Assembly (NCBI GenBank): GCA_018830325.1
Contig: JAHJSQ010000077.1
Span: 1-56,897 of the forward strand
Direction: 5' to 3'
Length of the DNA: 56,897 nucleotides
Source of the DNA: Gammaproteobacteria bacterium
Lineage (GTDB): Bacteria > Pseudomonadota > Gammaproteobacteria > Methylococcales > Methylomonadaceae
Below, one piece after another: positions 1-10,108 of the stretch. Numbering within the stretch: the first letter of the stretch is position 1; every line of letters starts with the position of its first letter. A program made the position numbers and the translations under genes. The notes below the pieces were generated by a model. The model was not told the origin of the DNA and did no database searches. It saw nothing but the letters and a program-made list of their open reading frames with translations.

Positions 1-164
1 CGGATAGATTCATCAGGAGTCCTGAGGCAATAAAGCCTCTGTTGAGAGACCGGATATATGGCTGCAATCTTGATCTCTGTTTTGACATCAATTTTTGAAA
101 ACTTGGCTTGCAATAAACGAGGAGTCCATATATGGGTATATTTACGACCAAACCCTTAATCGAG
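1..164. other. non-coding start of window
   Basis: No gene is recognised here. A short hairpin (GAGGC at 24-28 with GCCTC at 35-39) lies downstream of glgA1, which reads leftwards, but it lacks a U-tract and I do not call it a terminator. Confidence 0.4.
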
Positions 165-1595
165 TTATAAATGATCATAGAGCGATAAATACTGTTTAGC
201 GCTACTATTCCACGAAAAGTCTTTCTTCATGGCATTGGTTTGCAGTTGTGTCCAAATTTCCGGGACCCTATATAAAATCAACGCGCGTTTGATGGCTTCC
301 AGAAGCGAACTGGGGGTCGATTCATTGAAGGTAATTCCGGTTGCCGTTTTGTTGTCAATCGTATGGGGTAGAGCATCGACTACCGTATCTGCAAGGCCGC
401 CGGTTTTCCTTACGATCGGCAAAGTTCCATAGCGTTGACTATACATTTGGTTTAATCCGCAGGGCTCGAAGCGCGATGGCATCAAAAAAATATCGCTTCC
501 CGCTTCTATCCAATGAGCCAATTGTTCATCGTAGCCGATAGTAATAGACATTTTTTCAGGGTAGGCTTCGGCAAAATTATATAAACGTTGTTCGAAGCTT
601 TTGTTGCCGCTACCGAGTAAGACAAATTGTACTGGCATACTTAATAATTCCGGCAAGCATTCTAATAGCAAGTCGATACCTTTTTGTTCAACCAAACGGC
701 TAATTAATCCGAAAATGGGAATGGACGGCTCGAGAGGCAGTGAGAGGCGTTCTTGTAATGCGGCCTTATTGGTTTGTTTGTGATGGAGCGTTTTATGGTT
801 GTAGCGCTGGACGATATTGCTGTCGAATTCAGGATTCCAGTCATTGTCGGTTCCGTTGAGTATACCGCTTAGAAATTCCTTGCGATGGGTTAACAAGCCT
901 TCTAGCCCGTAACCAAACTCGGATGATTGAATTTCTTTGGCATAGGTCGGACTTACCGTCGTTACTCGATCGGAACAAGCAATGCCGCCTTTTAAAAACG
1001 ACATGTTGCCGTAATACTCAAGTGCATTTGGATTCCAAAGCTGTCTTGGAAGATTAAGCGCATTGTAGGTCGAATAAGGAAAAATCCCTTGATAGGCCAT
1101 GTTATGAATCGTAAAAATGGTTGCCGGGCGATTGTATTCCAGCGTTAACAAGGCGGGAACCAGGCCGCTTTGCCAGTCGTTGCAGTGGACGATTTCCGGT
1201 TTCCAATCTAAGTAGGCTCTGTTCATCGCGACTTCCACGGTTATGCGGCAGAACAGCGAAAAGCGATCGGCACTGTTTGCCCAGGCATTACCGTATTCAT
1301 CGTGATATGGATTGCCCGGGTAGTCAAAAAACTGGGGGCAATCGATCAGCCATACAATCACTTTCGAATCCGGCAAGCGGGTTTCGAGAATATTGACATC
1401 GCAATTATTGATTCTCAACGTACACCGATGTTGGACGTTTTCGGTTTTTTTTATAGCTTGATAGTTGGGTATGATGATACGGATATCTTGGCCTAGATCC
1501 GCCAAAGCCTTAGGTAAGCTGCTTGAAACATCTGCCAAGCCGCCGGTTTTTATTAAAGGATGTGCTTCACTGGTAACAAAAAGAATTCGTTTCAT
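165..1595 (-). CDS. glgA: glycogen synthase (GT5), first copy
   Basis: This is ADP-glucose-dependent glycogen synthase, which adds glucosyl units to the non-reducing end of alpha-1,4-glucan in the cytoplasm. The 476-residue length is normal for bacterial GlgA. The N-terminal GT5 domain has the KTGGL ADP-glucose-binding motif at residues 16-20 and HCNDWQSGLVPALL near residue 140. The C-terminal GT-B domain has ISRLVEQKG and, near residue 375, PSRFEPCGL followed by RKTGGLADT. It starts at an ATG and reads leftwards. glgB1 lies upstream on the same strand across a gap of about 470 bp. It is the first of two synthases in the window and lacks the long extension of the second (11926-14460). The family call is secure; which of the two copies is the main synthase cannot be told from sequence. 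Confidence 0.95.
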   Translation of the reverse strand: MKRILFVTSEAHPLIKTGGLADVSSSLPKALADLGQDIRIIIPNYQAIKKTENVQHRCTLRINNCDVNILETRLPDSKVIVWLIDCPQFFDYPGNPYHDEYGNAWANSADRFSLFCRITVEVAMNRAYLDWKPEIVHCNDWQSGLVPALLTLEYNRPATIFTIHNMAYQGIFPYSTYNALNLPRQLWNPNALEYYGNMSFLKGGIACSDRVTTVSPTYAKEIQSSEFGYGLEGLLTHRKEFLSGILNGTDNDWNPEFDSNIVQRYNHKTLHHKQTNKAALQERLSLPLEPSIPIFGLISRLVEQKGIDLLLECLPELLSMPVQFVLLGSGNKSFEQRLYNFAEAYPEKMSITIGYDEQLAHWIEAGSDIFLMPSRFEPCGLNQMYSQRYGTLPIVRKTGGLADTVVDALPHTIDNKTATGITFNESTPSSLLEAIKRALILYRVPEIWTQLQTNAMKKDFSWNSSAKQYLSLYDHL

Positions 1596-2062
1596 AATTA
1601 AATTTAATGGCAGTCAAAATTCGGTTCTAGGCATATCAAGGAATTAAGTTTATCGAGGTATATTTCACCAAAATAGTCGATTGAGGGTTTATTGGCTCAC
1701 TGTCTGCTGTAGTAGAATCGTCCGGCTTTATTGAAGAATCAGTTTAAACCAGCTTTAAACAAATGTAGTGTCTACGGGATATGCTATTGAATCATAAGGA
1801 TAAAAAAATGTACCGAAAATGGCTTTGTAATGCCGAAATATTAATTTTGTCATAATATTCAACAGCTTATGTTCGGCAGATGTTAAGGTTGGGTTAAGTT
1901 CATTTTTGGGGCTGCGGCAGCTCTATTTGGCGGATATTTTGCCCGTAGGTGCGCCTATCACGCATAAATATCGAAGCGAATTTTCTATAAGCTAGGCAAG
2001 TCGTCAGTTAATTTGCGATGCGCAACGGCACGCTGTGTTTTCTTTCTCAAACAGGACTCTAT
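1596..2062. other. intergenic gap between glgA1 and glgB1
   Basis: About 470 bp without a credible gene. Only short ORFs are present, and I see no repeat-family member, strong hairpin or convincing promoter. It may carry the glgA1 promoter on the minus strand. Confidence 0.5.
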
Positions 2063-4282
2063 TTAGGGAGCAGAGTTGTTTATAACTTTCGTTTGCCGCG
2101 TCAAGATGATTCCGCCTAGCGGAGGTAAAGTCAAGTATATCGATTGTTGGTGTCCCATCCAAGGCTCCGGTTTCGAAAGTATCTCGCGGTTGCCGACGTT
2201 GCTGCCTTCATAATAGGCAGAGTCTGAATTAAAGATTTCAAAATAAACCCCTTCGGAAGGCACGCCGATATGATAGTTTTCTCTCACAATCGGTGTGAAA
2301 TTAAGTATGATGATCAAATCATCATTGGTGCCTTTGCGGCGGTAGCTGATAACCGATTGTTCGACATCATGGCAATCGATCCAGTCAAAGCCGCTGTGAT
2401 TGAAGTCGTATTGGTGAAGTGCGGGGTGGTTTTTATACAAATGATTAAGATCTTTGACCAAAGTTTGCAAGCCTTGGTGTTGAGGATGCTGAAGTAGATA
2501 CCAATCTAAGGGTTGGTTGAAATTCCATTCGGTGCCTTGCCCGAACTCAGTGCCCATAAACAATAATTTTTTACCCGGGTAGGTAAACATCAAGGTATAA
2601 AGTAGGCGCAAATTCGCAAATTTACGCCATTCGTCTCCCGGCATTCTGTTGAGTAACGAGCCTTTGCCGTGAACGACTTCATCGTGAGAAAACGGGAGGA
2701 CGAAATTTTCGGTAAAGGCATAAAGTAAGCCGAAGGTCAGTTGATCGTGGTGATAACGCCTGTGTATCGGGTCGCGGCTTATATAATCGAGAATGTCGTG
2801 CATCCAGCCCATGTTCCATTTCATCGAAAAACCGAGGCCTCCTGTCCAAGTCGGGCGGGTTACCTGAGGCCAAGCGGTCGACTCCTCTGCCATCATGGCC
2901 GTACCGGGGTGTTGTTCATGGGTTACGGTATTGAGTTCTCGCAAAAAAGCGATTGCCTCGAGATTTTCGTTGCCGCCATACATATTGGGAATCCAGTCGT
3001 TTTCATCGCGGGAATAATCCAAATAAAGCATTGATGCGACGGCGTCGACCCTAAGGCCGTCAAGGTGAAATTCTTCAAGCCAAAATATCGCGCTCGCCAG
3101 TAAGAAATTTTTGACTTCGTTGCGGCCGAAGTTAAAGATCAGGGTGCCCCAATCTCTATGCTCGCCTTTGCGGGGGTCTTCGTGCTCATAGAGCGCGCTA
3201 CCGTCAAACCGAGCCAGTGCGAAAAAGTCCTTCGGAAAATGCGCGGGGACCCAGTCTAAAATAATGCCGATATTATTTTGATGGAAGAGGTCGATAAAGT
3301 ACCTGAAATCGTCGGGCGTCCCATGCCGACTAGTCGGGGCGAAGTAACCCGTTGATTGGTAACCCCAAGACGCATCGAAAGGATGCTCTGTGATAGGCAA
3401 TAATTCGATATGGGTAAAGCCCATGTCTTTGACGTATTGGATTAACTGTTTCGCGATCTCTCGGTAATTCAAGAAATTGCCGGCATCGTCCCGTTGCCAC
3501 GAGCCTAAATGCACTTCGTAAATCGACATCGGTTCGTGTAGCCAGTCGCGGGTTTTGCGATAGGTCATCCATTTCGCATCTTGCCATTGATAGGCTTCTT
3601 CTTTGACGACGATCGAAGCGGTTTTAGGGCGATGCTCATATTGCTGGGCATAAGGATCTGTTTTAATTAAAATTTCTTGGCTTTGACGGTTCAGTATTTC
3701 GAATTTATATAAACAGCCCGCGTCGAGACTCGGAATAAAAAGCTCCCAGATCCCGCTGTTGCCTAGCACCCGCATTAAGTGACAGCGACCGTCCCAGCGG
3801 TTAAAATCGCCGACCACGCTAACGCGCGCCGCGTTCGGGGCCCAGACGGTAAATAATACGCCATCGATTCCGTCGATGTTGTGTCGATGCGCGCCAAGTT
3901 TTTGGTAGATATGCCAATGCTTGCCTTCGCCGAACAAATGACGATCGAATTCCGGCAATTGCTCGGGAAAGTCATAAGGGTCGTAATCGGTGTGTTGTTG
4001 GCCTTCTTTGTCGATCCAAGAAATTTGATAATGTTCTGGTAATTCGCCGGGCTGAGCGGTATATTCAAAAAAGTCAGTTTCTGCGAGTCGAAGTATTTCA
4101 GGGCCTTTCTCAGCAAAACGGACCGAATCGGCGTAAGGCAAATAGAGCCTTATTTTGGTCGGACTTACCTTGTTCAGGTTGTTATCGCTGAGTCGACCTA
4201 AAACGGAAAAAGGATCGTGATGTTTGGCTTCAATGATTTTGCATAAATCATCACACAGCGGCATATTGGATTGCTTTTTCAC
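2063..4282 (-). CDS. glgB: 1,4-alpha-glucan branching enzyme (GH13_9), first copy
   Basis: The enzyme forms alpha-1,6 branches in glycogen by cutting and transferring alpha-1,4 chains. The family layout is complete: an N-terminal GlgB module, a CBM48 module with [20 protein letters not shown], then the GH13 barrel. Catalytic motifs are visible: [12 protein letters not shown] (nucleophile Asp), MAEESTAWP (acid/base Glu) and [12 protein letters not shown] (transition-state Asp). At about 739 residues it is normal in length. The start is uncertain. A GTG at 4282 has a GAGG about nine bases upstream, a TTG lies 15 bases further out (4297), and an ATG lies at 4264. It is divergent from glgC. The second GlgB (16074-18299) shares all the motifs but is clearly diverged, so this is an old duplication or separate acquisition, not a recent copy. 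Confidence 0.94.
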   Translation of the reverse strand: MKKQSNMPLCDDLCKIIEAKHHDPFSVLGRLSDNNLNKVSPTKIRLYLPYADSVRFAEKGPEILRLAETDFFEYTAQPGELPEHYQISWIDKEGQQHTDYDPYDFPEQLPEFDRHLFGEGKHWHIYQKLGAHRHNIDGIDGVLFTVWAPNAARVSVVGDFNRWDGRCHLMRVLGNSGIWELFIPSLDAGCLYKFEILNRQSQEILIKTDPYAQQYEHRPKTASIVVKEEAYQWQDAKWMTYRKTRDWLHEPMSIYEVHLGSWQRDDAGNFLNYREIAKQLIQYVKDMGFTHIELLPITEHPFDASWGYQSTGYFAPTSRHGTPDDFRYFIDLFHQNNIGIILDWVPAHFPKDFFALARFDGSALYEHEDPRKGEHRDWGTLIFNFGRNEVKNFLLASAIFWLEEFHLDGLRVDAVASMLYLDYSRDENDWIPNMYGGNENLEAIAFLRELNTVTHEQHPGTAMMAEESTAWPQVTRPTWTGGLGFSMKWNMGWMHDILDYISRDPIHRRYHHDQLTFGLLYAFTENFVLPFSHDEVVHGKGSLLNRMPGDEWRKFANLRLLYTLMFTYPGKKLLFMGTEFGQGTEWNFNQPLDWYLLQHPQHQGLQTLVKDLNHLYKNHPALHQYDFNHSGFDWIDCHDVEQSVISYRRKGTNDDLIIILNFTPIVRENYHIGVPSEGVYFEIFNSDSAYYEGSNVGNREILSKPEPWMGHQQSIYLTLPPLGGIILTRQTKVINNSAP

Positions 4283-4373
4283 TTCGAAACGCCTCAATGT
4301 AGTAGAATGATTTTTATCGGAATGTTACCACCTAAGCAACAGATGTAATAGTCAATTCCAGAAGGGGATTAAA

Positions 4374-5648
4374 ATGTCAGAGTCAATCAACCAACCTCAA
4401 GACAGGTTCGTCAGTCATCTAACTAGAAATACAATTGCCTTGATTCTTGCGGGCGGCCGCGGCTCACGGTTAAAAAATATGACTGATTGGCGCGCCAAAC
4501 CGGCGGTTCCTTTTGGCGGAAAATTCAGGATTGTCGACTTTCCGCTATCCAATTGCATTAATTCCGGAATCCGGAAAATCGGCATTTTAACGCAATACAA
4601 AGCCGATTCTTTGATTCGACATATTCAACAAGGCTGGGGTTTTTTACGCGGCGAATTCGGTGAATATGTCGATTTGATGCCGGCTCAACAACGCCTCGAA
4701 ACGTCTTGGTATGAGGGAACAGCCGATGCGGTTTATCAGAATATCGACATTCTTCGAACCCGCCGGCCGGAGTATGTTCTGATATTGGCCGGCGATCATA
4801 TTTATAAAATGGATTACGGCGAAATGCTTGCCGATCATGTGGCCAATAATGCCGATTTGACCATTGGTTGCCTCGAGGTGACTCTAGAAGAGGCGACCGA
4901 GTTCGGAGTCATGGACGTCGATCAAAACCGACGGGTAAAAGCGTTTGTCGAAAAACCCGCCAATCCCCCGTCGATGCCGGGTAAGCCGGATAAGGCTTTG
5001 GCTTCGATGGGTATTTATGTATTCAATGCGGCATTTTTATTCGAACAGTTGATCAAAGATGCCGATACCAAAGGCTCAAATCGGGATTTCGGCAAGGATA
5101 TTATTCCTGCGGTTATCGAAAAATACAGGGTCAGTGCCTATCCGTTCCTGAATTTGCAAGGTGATCAAAGTTATTGGCGCGATGTGGGGACGATAGATGC
5201 CTACTGGGCGGCAAATATGGAATTAATCGGCGTCAAGCCCGATTTGAATTTATACGATAAAACCTGGCCGATTTGGACCTATCAAGAACAAACGCCGCCG
5301 GCAAAATTCGTCTTCGACGACGACAAAAGAAGAGGGCAGGCGGTCGATTCGATGGTATCCGGCGGTTGCGTTATTTCCGGCGCTAAGGTTAGGCACTCAT
5401 TGTTATTTTCCAATGTCCGGGTTAATTCTTACACGACATTACAAGATGCCGTGGTGCTCCCTGAAGTTAATATTGCACGGCATTGCCGAATTACCAAGGC
5501 AATCATCGAGAAAGGTTGCGAAGTCCCTCAAGGCACGGTAATCGGTGAGAACATCGAGGACGATAAAAAAAGATTTCATGTCAGCCCGGGGGGAGTCGTA
5601 TTGGTCACCCCGGATATGTTAGGACAGAGTAGGCACTATGTCAGATAA
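4374..5648 (+). CDS. glgC: glucose-1-phosphate adenylyltransferase (ADP-glucose pyrophosphorylase)
   Basis: It makes ADP-glucose and pyrophosphate from glucose-1-phosphate and ATP, the committed and usually allosteric step of bacterial glycogen synthesis. The 424 residues match the family. The N-terminal nucleotidyltransferase domain has [11 protein letters not shown] (residues 23-33), [15 protein letters not shown] and the [12 protein letters not shown] region. [12 protein letters not shown] and FVEKP follow, and a left-handed beta-helix domain forms the C-terminus. An AAGGGGAT Shine-Dalgarno sits just before the ATG. It overlaps the following GH57 gene by 11 bp, which indicates translational coupling. 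It is the only ADP-glucose-producing gene in the window, so both synthases presumably draw on it. Confidence 0.96.
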   Translation: MSESINQPQDRFVSHLTRNTIALILAGGRGSRLKNMTDWRAKPAVPFGGKFRIVDFPLSNCINSGIRKIGILTQYKADSLIRHIQQGWGFLRGEFGEYVDLMPAQQRLETSWYEGTADAVYQNIDILRTRRPEYVLILAGDHIYKMDYGEMLADHVANNADLTIGCLEVTLEEATEFGVMDVDQNRRVKAFVEKPANPPSMPGKPDKALASMGIYVFNAAFLFEQLIKDADTKGSNRDFGKDIIPAVIEKYRVSAYPFLNLQGDQSYWRDVGTIDAYWAANMELIGVKPDLNLYDKTWPIWTYQEQTPPAKFVFDDDKRRGQAVDSMVSGGCVISGAKVRHSLLFSNVRVNSYTTLQDAVVLPEVNIARHCRITKAIIEKGCEVPQGTVIGENIEDDKKRFHVSPGGVVLVTPDMLGQSRHYVR

Positions 5649-7329
5649 AAAACTGAAGCTGGTGATATGTTGGCACATGCATCAGCCAGAGTATCGTGAT
5701 TTGCAAACCGGCGAATTTCAACTGCCTTGGACTTATTTGCACGTCATGAAAGATTATGTCGACATGATCGCTCACCTTGAAGCGGCGCCAGAAGCCAAAG
5801 CGGTCGTTAATTTTGCGCCGATCCTTCTAGAGCAAATCGAGGATTATGCGAGGCAAGTGGGTCGCTATCTGCATGATCGCATCTCATTTAAGGATCCGTT
5901 GTTGGCGGCACTGGTTGCTCCATCGATTCCCTCGGATCCCGATGCACGGCTAAAACTAGTCAAGGATTGCATGCGTGCCAATCGAGAGAGGCAGATCGGG
6001 AGATATCCGACTTTCCAGAAATTGGTCAAAATGGCCGAATGGATGGAGCAGAATCATGATGCGTTGAGTTATATGAATTCTCAATTCATTAGCGATCTTC
6101 TGGCGTGGTATCACCTGGCTTGGATGGGCGAGAGTGTCAAACTGACTGATGTCAGAGTTAAGCGTTTGATCGCAAAAGGTTCAGGCTACACATTGCATGA
6201 ACGGATCGAAATTGTCGAAGTCATCGGTGAGCAATTGTCCACAGCGATATGCCGATACAAGGCGTTGGCTAGAAAAGGACGTATCGAGCTTTCGGTAACG
6301 CCTTATGCGCATCCGATTATGCCTTTGTTAATCGATATTAAAAGTACATTGCAGGCAATGCCGGATGCTCCGCTTCCCGAACTGGATACTTATCCGGGGG
6401 GCGAGGAAAGAGTGAAATGGCATCTGAAACACGGTGTCGAAACCTTTAAGCGATTTTTCGGGTTCACCCCGAGAGGCTGCTGGCCATCAGAAGGGGCGGT
6501 TAGTACCGAGACATTGAAGATGCTCTCCGAGTTCGGGTTCGATTGGGCTGCGACCGGCGGTAACGTGTTGCATAACAGCTTGCGATTATCAGGTATCGAT
6601 AGCGTGAGTCCGCATCATCCGTTTCGCGTTAGTGGAACCGGTATTCCTTGTTTTTTTAGGGACGATGGTTTATCGGATTTGATCGGATTTGAATATTCCA
6701 AATGGCATGCCGACGATGCGGTTGCCGATTTGGTCAATCATTTGGAGCAAATCCATAAGCATGATACTTCTACGGATAAGGTGGTATCAATTATCATGGA
6801 TGGCGAAAATGCTTGGGAGTATTTTCCGCAAAACGGATATCACTTTCTCAGCGCGCTTTATAAACACTTGAGTCATCACTCCGAGATTCAGCTAACAACA
6901 TTTTCCGAATGCCTCGACCAAGCCATTGAAATACAGTCGCTTCCGAATTTGATGGCTGGAAGTTGGGTATACGGAACTTTTTCTACCTGGATCGGCGATG
7001 TCGATAAAAACCGGGGTTGGGATATGTTGGGCGATGCCAAATGGGCGTTTGATAAAGTCGTGTCTACCGGGCGCTTGACCGAGGAACAGTTGGCTCTTGC
7101 CGAGCATCAGCTTGCCATTTGCGAGGGATCGGATTGGTTTTGGTGGTTCGGCGATTACAATCCGGGGGAAGCTGTAAGCAGTTTTGAAAAACAGTTTCGT
7201 TTGAATTTGAGTAATCTCTATCTGTTGTTAGGAGAAGATCCGCCGGCTTATCTGGCATTATCGTTCACTCAGGGATCCGGAGCTCCCGCCATGGGCGGTA
7301 CGATGAGGCCGGGTATTGAAAACGTTTAG
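5638..7329 (+). CDS. glycoside hydrolase family 57 protein (alpha-glucan-acting)
   Basis: A 563-residue GH57 enzyme. GH57 members are retaining alpha-glucan hydrolases or transferases. Conserved regions seen are [10 protein letters not shown] at residues 11-20 (the HQP motif), [11 protein letters not shown], whose Glu fits the nucleophile position, and [12 protein letters not shown], whose Asp fits the acid/base. The C-terminus has [10 protein letters not shown], which is typical of one GH57 subgroup often found beside glycogen genes. The start overlaps the end of glgC, and malQ follows 15 bp after the stop, so glgC-GH57-malQ looks like one operon. Whether it is an amylase, a 4-alpha-glucanotransferase or a debranching-type enzyme cannot be settled from the motifs. 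It is a different subfamily from the GH57 protein at 10109-11722. Confidence 0.88.
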   Translation: MSDKKLKLVICWHMHQPEYRDLQTGEFQLPWTYLHVMKDYVDMIAHLEAAPEAKAVVNFAPILLEQIEDYARQVGRYLHDRISFKDPLLAALVAPSIPSDPDARLKLVKDCMRANRERQIGRYPTFQKLVKMAEWMEQNHDALSYMNSQFISDLLAWYHLAWMGESVKLTDVRVKRLIAKGSGYTLHERIEIVEVIGEQLSTAICRYKALARKGRIELSVTPYAHPIMPLLIDIKSTLQAMPDAPLPELDTYPGGEERVKWHLKHGVETFKRFFGFTPRGCWPSEGAVSTETLKMLSEFGFDWAATGGNVLHNSLRLSGIDSVSPHHPFRVSGTGIPCFFRDDGLSDLIGFEYSKWHADDAVADLVNHLEQIHKHDTSTDKVVSIIMDGENAWEYFPQNGYHFLSALYKHLSHHSEIQLTTFSECLDQAIEIQSLPNLMAGSWVYGTFSTWIGDVDKNRGWDMLGDAKWAFDKVVSTGRLTEEQLALAEHQLAICEGSDWFWWFGDYNPGEAVSSFEKQFRLNLSNLYLLLGEDPPAYLALSFTQGSGAPAMGGTMRPGIENV

Positions 7330-7344
7330 CCAGGGAAGCCGTTT

Positions 7345-8820
7345 GTGATTGATATTTTACATAGACGCCGTGCCGGAATTTTATTGCACATTACTTCACT
7401 CCCAGGCAATAGTGATAATGGTAATTTAGGGCCGGAAGCTTATCGGTTCGTCGACTTTCTAAACAGTGTCGGTGTAACGGTTTGGCAAACTTTGCCATTA
7501 AACATGCCTCACGATGATGGGTCTCCCTATCAGTGCATCTCCGCTCATGCAGGTAATACCGCTTTGATCGACTTGGATAAGTTGGTTGACAAAGGCTGGC
7601 TGAGCCGTGGCGAGCGTTGTCAAGAGTGTGGCGGCAGTCCGTCATTTGCAAGGGAGTGCTTACTCAATCACGCATACTATGGCTTTAAGCTTCACGCGAC
7701 CGAACACGAAAAAATCGAATTTACCAAATTTTGTATCGACAAAAAGTTTTGGTTGGATGATTACGCCTTATTTATCGCGCTGAGAAAAGAATTCAATAAC
7801 CTTAGCTGGAATCAATGGCCTGAACGGTATAAATCGCGCAATATTTCGGCGCTCAAAGAAGCTTCCAGACGCCTAAGCACTGAAATTGAAGCGATTAAAT
7901 TCGAGCAATTCGTATTCTTTACACAGTGGCAAGAACTTAAAGATTATGCGGCGCGCCATGGTGTATTGTTGTTTGGCGATATTCCTATTTTCGTTTCTTA
8001 CGACAGCGCCGATGTTTGGGTTCATCCGGAGGTGTTTAAACTGGATGAGCAGTTCGAAATGTCGGTAGTGGCGGGGGTACCGCCCGATTATTTTTCGGAA
8101 ACGGGGCAGCGTTGGGGCAATCCGCATTACAACTGGTCATATCTTAAAAAAAATAGCTTCCATTGGTGGCTTGATCGAATCAAGACGCAAGTCGAAATGT
8201 TCGATATTATTCGTATCGATCATTTCAGGGGATTGGAGGCCGCCTGGGAAATTCCGGTGTCCGAACCCACGGCAATGAATGGTTGCTGGGTCAAGGCGCC
8301 GGGGCACGCCTTGTTAAAGACGATTTTCGATGCGTTTGGGCCTATTGCATTGGTAGCGGAAGATTTAGGCGTGATTACCGATAAAGTCGAAAAACTCAGG
8401 GACGATTTCTCTTTGCCGGGCATGAAAATTCTGCAATTCGCGTTTAGCGGCGGCCCGAGTAATCCTTATTTACCGGCCAATCTGGATAAAAATAGCGTTG
8501 TTTATACCGGGACGCACGATAACGATACTACCTTAGGATGGTACCGTCAGATCAGCGAGAAAGAGCAAGCTTATGTTTATGAATACTTAGGTCAGCCTGT
8601 CAGCTCGATGCCCTATACGCTAATACAAACCGCTTTAGCTTCGGTTGCGAATCTCGCTATCATTCCAATGCAGGATATTCTTGAGTTAGATACCGAACAT
8701 CGCATGAATATTCCCGGTACGACCGAAGGGAATTGGCTGTGGCGTTTTACATGGGATCAATTATTACCATTGCACAGTCAGCGTTTGGCGCGTGCGATTA
8801 AACTTTACGGGCGAGATTAA
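7345..8820 (+). CDS. malQ: 4-alpha-glucanotransferase (amylomaltase, GH77)
   Basis: It transfers alpha-1,4-glucan segments between maltooligosaccharides in the cytoplasm, recycling short chains. The 491 residues match the short bacterial/plant-type amylomaltases rather than the longer E. coli MalQ. N-terminal RRAGILLHITSLPG and VWQTLPLNMPHDDGSPYQ are typical of the family. Catalytic motifs are IRIDHFRGLEAAWEIP (nucleophile Asp), LVAEDLGVI (acid/base Glu) and YTGTHDNDTTLGW. The start is a GTG with AGGGAAG about seven bases upstream. It lies 15 bp after the GH57 gene and is presumably co-transcribed with glgC. A repeat-bearing gap follows. Confidence 0.94.
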   Translation: MIDILHRRRAGILLHITSLPGNSDNGNLGPEAYRFVDFLNSVGVTVWQTLPLNMPHDDGSPYQCISAHAGNTALIDLDKLVDKGWLSRGERCQECGGSPSFARECLLNHAYYGFKLHATEHEKIEFTKFCIDKKFWLDDYALFIALRKEFNNLSWNQWPERYKSRNISALKEASRRLSTEIEAIKFEQFVFFTQWQELKDYAARHGVLLFGDIPIFVSYDSADVWVHPEVFKLDEQFEMSVVAGVPPDYFSETGQRWGNPHYNWSYLKKNSFHWWLDRIKTQVEMFDIIRIDHFRGLEAAWEIPVSEPTAMNGCWVKAPGHALLKTIFDAFGPIALVAEDLGVITDKVEKLRDDFSLPGMKILQFAFSGGPSNPYLPANLDKNSVVYTGTHDNDTTLGWYRQISEKEQAYVYEYLGQPVSSMPYTLIQTALASVANLAIIPMQDILELDTEHRMNIPGTTEGNWLWRFTWDQLLPLHSQRLARAIKLYGRD

Positions 8821-8888
8821 ACCGGTTGCAGTTTGCCTAAGATTTGTTCGGGTTTACCTTTTTAGCAAAATTAGCTGGCAAAAAGAGT

Positions 8889-9092
8889 ATGCCCATCGTA
8901 GATTAAAATTCGGCGCCGGGGTGACCATTAAAGGACGCTGTGAACCTAGTACCTAAATTATCCTAGATGGTTAAGCATGGGCTATGGGCTATGGAATTTA
9001 GGTGCTGGGTGAATACGTCCATGTAAGCAAAGCCTTTGCCGATCACCCCGGTGCCTCCTTAAGCATCGCCGAAATTTTAGTGCAAAAGGTAT
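8889..9092. repeat. MITE-like element, family B (copy B1) with nested palindrome
   Basis: An element of about 204 bp between malQ and the DUF4912 gene. Its left end is a variant of ATACCCATCGTAGATCAAAA and its right end is the inverse of ATACCTTTCGCACTTCAAAT, forming imperfect terminal inverted repeats of about 26 bp that end in the sequence CGGC. TA dinucleotides border the outer ends, as in other family B copies. The core carries the ACGCTGTGAA/TGAATACGTCC version of the shared core, interrupted by the nested element at 8945-9009. The rest of the 8821-9214 gap shows no gene. Confidence 0.75.
8945..9009. mobile_element. nested palindromic insert, about 65 bp, with TGAA duplication
   Basis: The ends are CCTAGTACCTAAATT and AATTTAGGTGCTGGG, inverted repeats of 15 bp with two differences. 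TGAA flanks both sides (8941-8944 and 9010-9013). The undisrupted core in other copies reads CGTGAATACGTCC with a single TGAA, so the duplication is best explained by insertion. Confidence 0.7.
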
Positions 9093-9214
9093 AATTTAAA
9101 TTGACACTTTAAGGCTTCAGTCAGGATAATCCTCTAATGATTCATGTCGATATGACGTTTACTTTTCAGTACTGCGGATGTGGCTAAAAGTTTTATGAAA
9201 TCAGGAAATAATGA

Positions 9215-9895
9215 ATGAGATATTGGCATTCCAGGCATAACCCTAAGCTCGCTCTATCGTCTCAAGAAATCCAACACATCAGTCAAACCATTAGTCATAC
9301 CTATCATCCTTTGCAATTCAGTCAGGCTGAACCGCTTAATTTTCCTCCGCTCATTATTTTACCGATAGATCCCTATCATCTTCATGCCTATTGGCGTATT
9401 GCCGGCGTTACTCCTCTGCTGCAGGCGAAGAATAATCCGTTAATATTACGCTTGTTCTGGCAGCTTGATTGGACGGATAGTCAAGAGCATCAGCGTCCAT
9501 GGTTTGATGCCGGCGAGGTATCCTCGTACGCCAATGCTAAAATTCAATTGCCGGTTGCCGGCGCAATTTATACGGCGGCGATTGGTCAATGCGACAGTAA
9601 TGGAGACTTTATTGTATATGTTCGCTCGCTGCCTGTTAGTATGCCTTCTTCTGCGATGACACCGGTGACCGAACTAACAAGGCCTTTAGTCTTTGATGAA
9701 GCCGATATTGACGCTAAAATTCGGCAAACATTAAGCGAGCCCGATGTCGAAGAAATCCCCTTTTCTCCGGCGTCTCCGATTCACTCGAGCCCAGCGGAAC
9801 GATTTGAGCTTCATGATATGGATAGTTATTCGAGCGCCGGTATATCCTGCCTGCAGAATAGCAATAAAACTCACTTAGGAATATGCACAAAATAA
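9215..9895 (+). CDS. DUF4912 domain protein; C-terminal codons supplied by a repeat
   Basis: A 226-residue protein with a DUF4912-like segment: FPPLIILPIDPYHLHAYWRI at roughly residues 46-65. This domain is often found next to GH57 branching enzymes and glycogen synthases, and its function is not established. The context suggests a role in alpha-glucan metabolism. The start ATG has AGGAAAT a few bases upstream. The last six codons (LGICTK) and the stop lie inside the left terminal repeat of a family A element, so the original C-terminus was probably replaced or trimmed by insertion. The C-terminal 80 residues are Ser/Pro-rich and probably flexible, so the change may be tolerated. Confidence 0.75.
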   Translation: MRYWHSRHNPKLALSSQEIQHISQTISHTYHPLQFSQAEPLNFPPLIILPIDPYHLHAYWRIAGVTPLLQAKNNPLILRLFWQLDWTDSQEHQRPWFDAGEVSSYANAKIQLPVAGAIYTAAIGQCDSNGDFIVYVRSLPVSMPSSAMTPVTELTRPLVFDEADIDAKIRQTLSEPDVEEIPFSPASPIHSSPAERFELHDMDSYSSAGISCLQNSNKTHLGICTK

Positions 9896-10099
9896 CTCTT
9901 ACAAGTAATAGGCTTTGCGGCGGTTCGATGGCTCGCTTGACAGGATGTCGCAAGCCCATTCATGGGTGCTTGTGGGTAGCTCCATGCTGCCGAAACCCTC
10001 GCCAAGTATCTCCGACACCCTTTTTGATCCCCAAATTGGGAATTGCTAACCAAGCTCCCTTCCAACAGTTGTCGAAGTTATTTCATGCTCGTTCCTTAG
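9875..10099. repeat. MITE-like element, family A (copy A1), chimeric with family C
   Basis: Ends are TAGGAATATGCACAAAATAA on the left and the inverse of AAGGAACGAGCATGAAATAA on the right, imperfect terminal inverted repeats. It fills almost the whole gap between the DUF4912 stop and the GH57 start. The interior differs from other A copies: it contains a right half of family C, ending CCCCAAATTGGGAATTGCT near 10030-10049, so this copy is a mosaic. An ORF inside it (9883-10107) has no ribosome-binding site and I do not call it a gene. Confidence 0.75.
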
Positions 10100-10108
10100 G
10101 TACTTAAG

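Noticed and set aside
9883-10107. 74-codon ORF between the DUF4912 and GH57 genes
   Set aside because: It is repeat A1 read through; no ribosome-binding site, and similar frames occur in every A copy.
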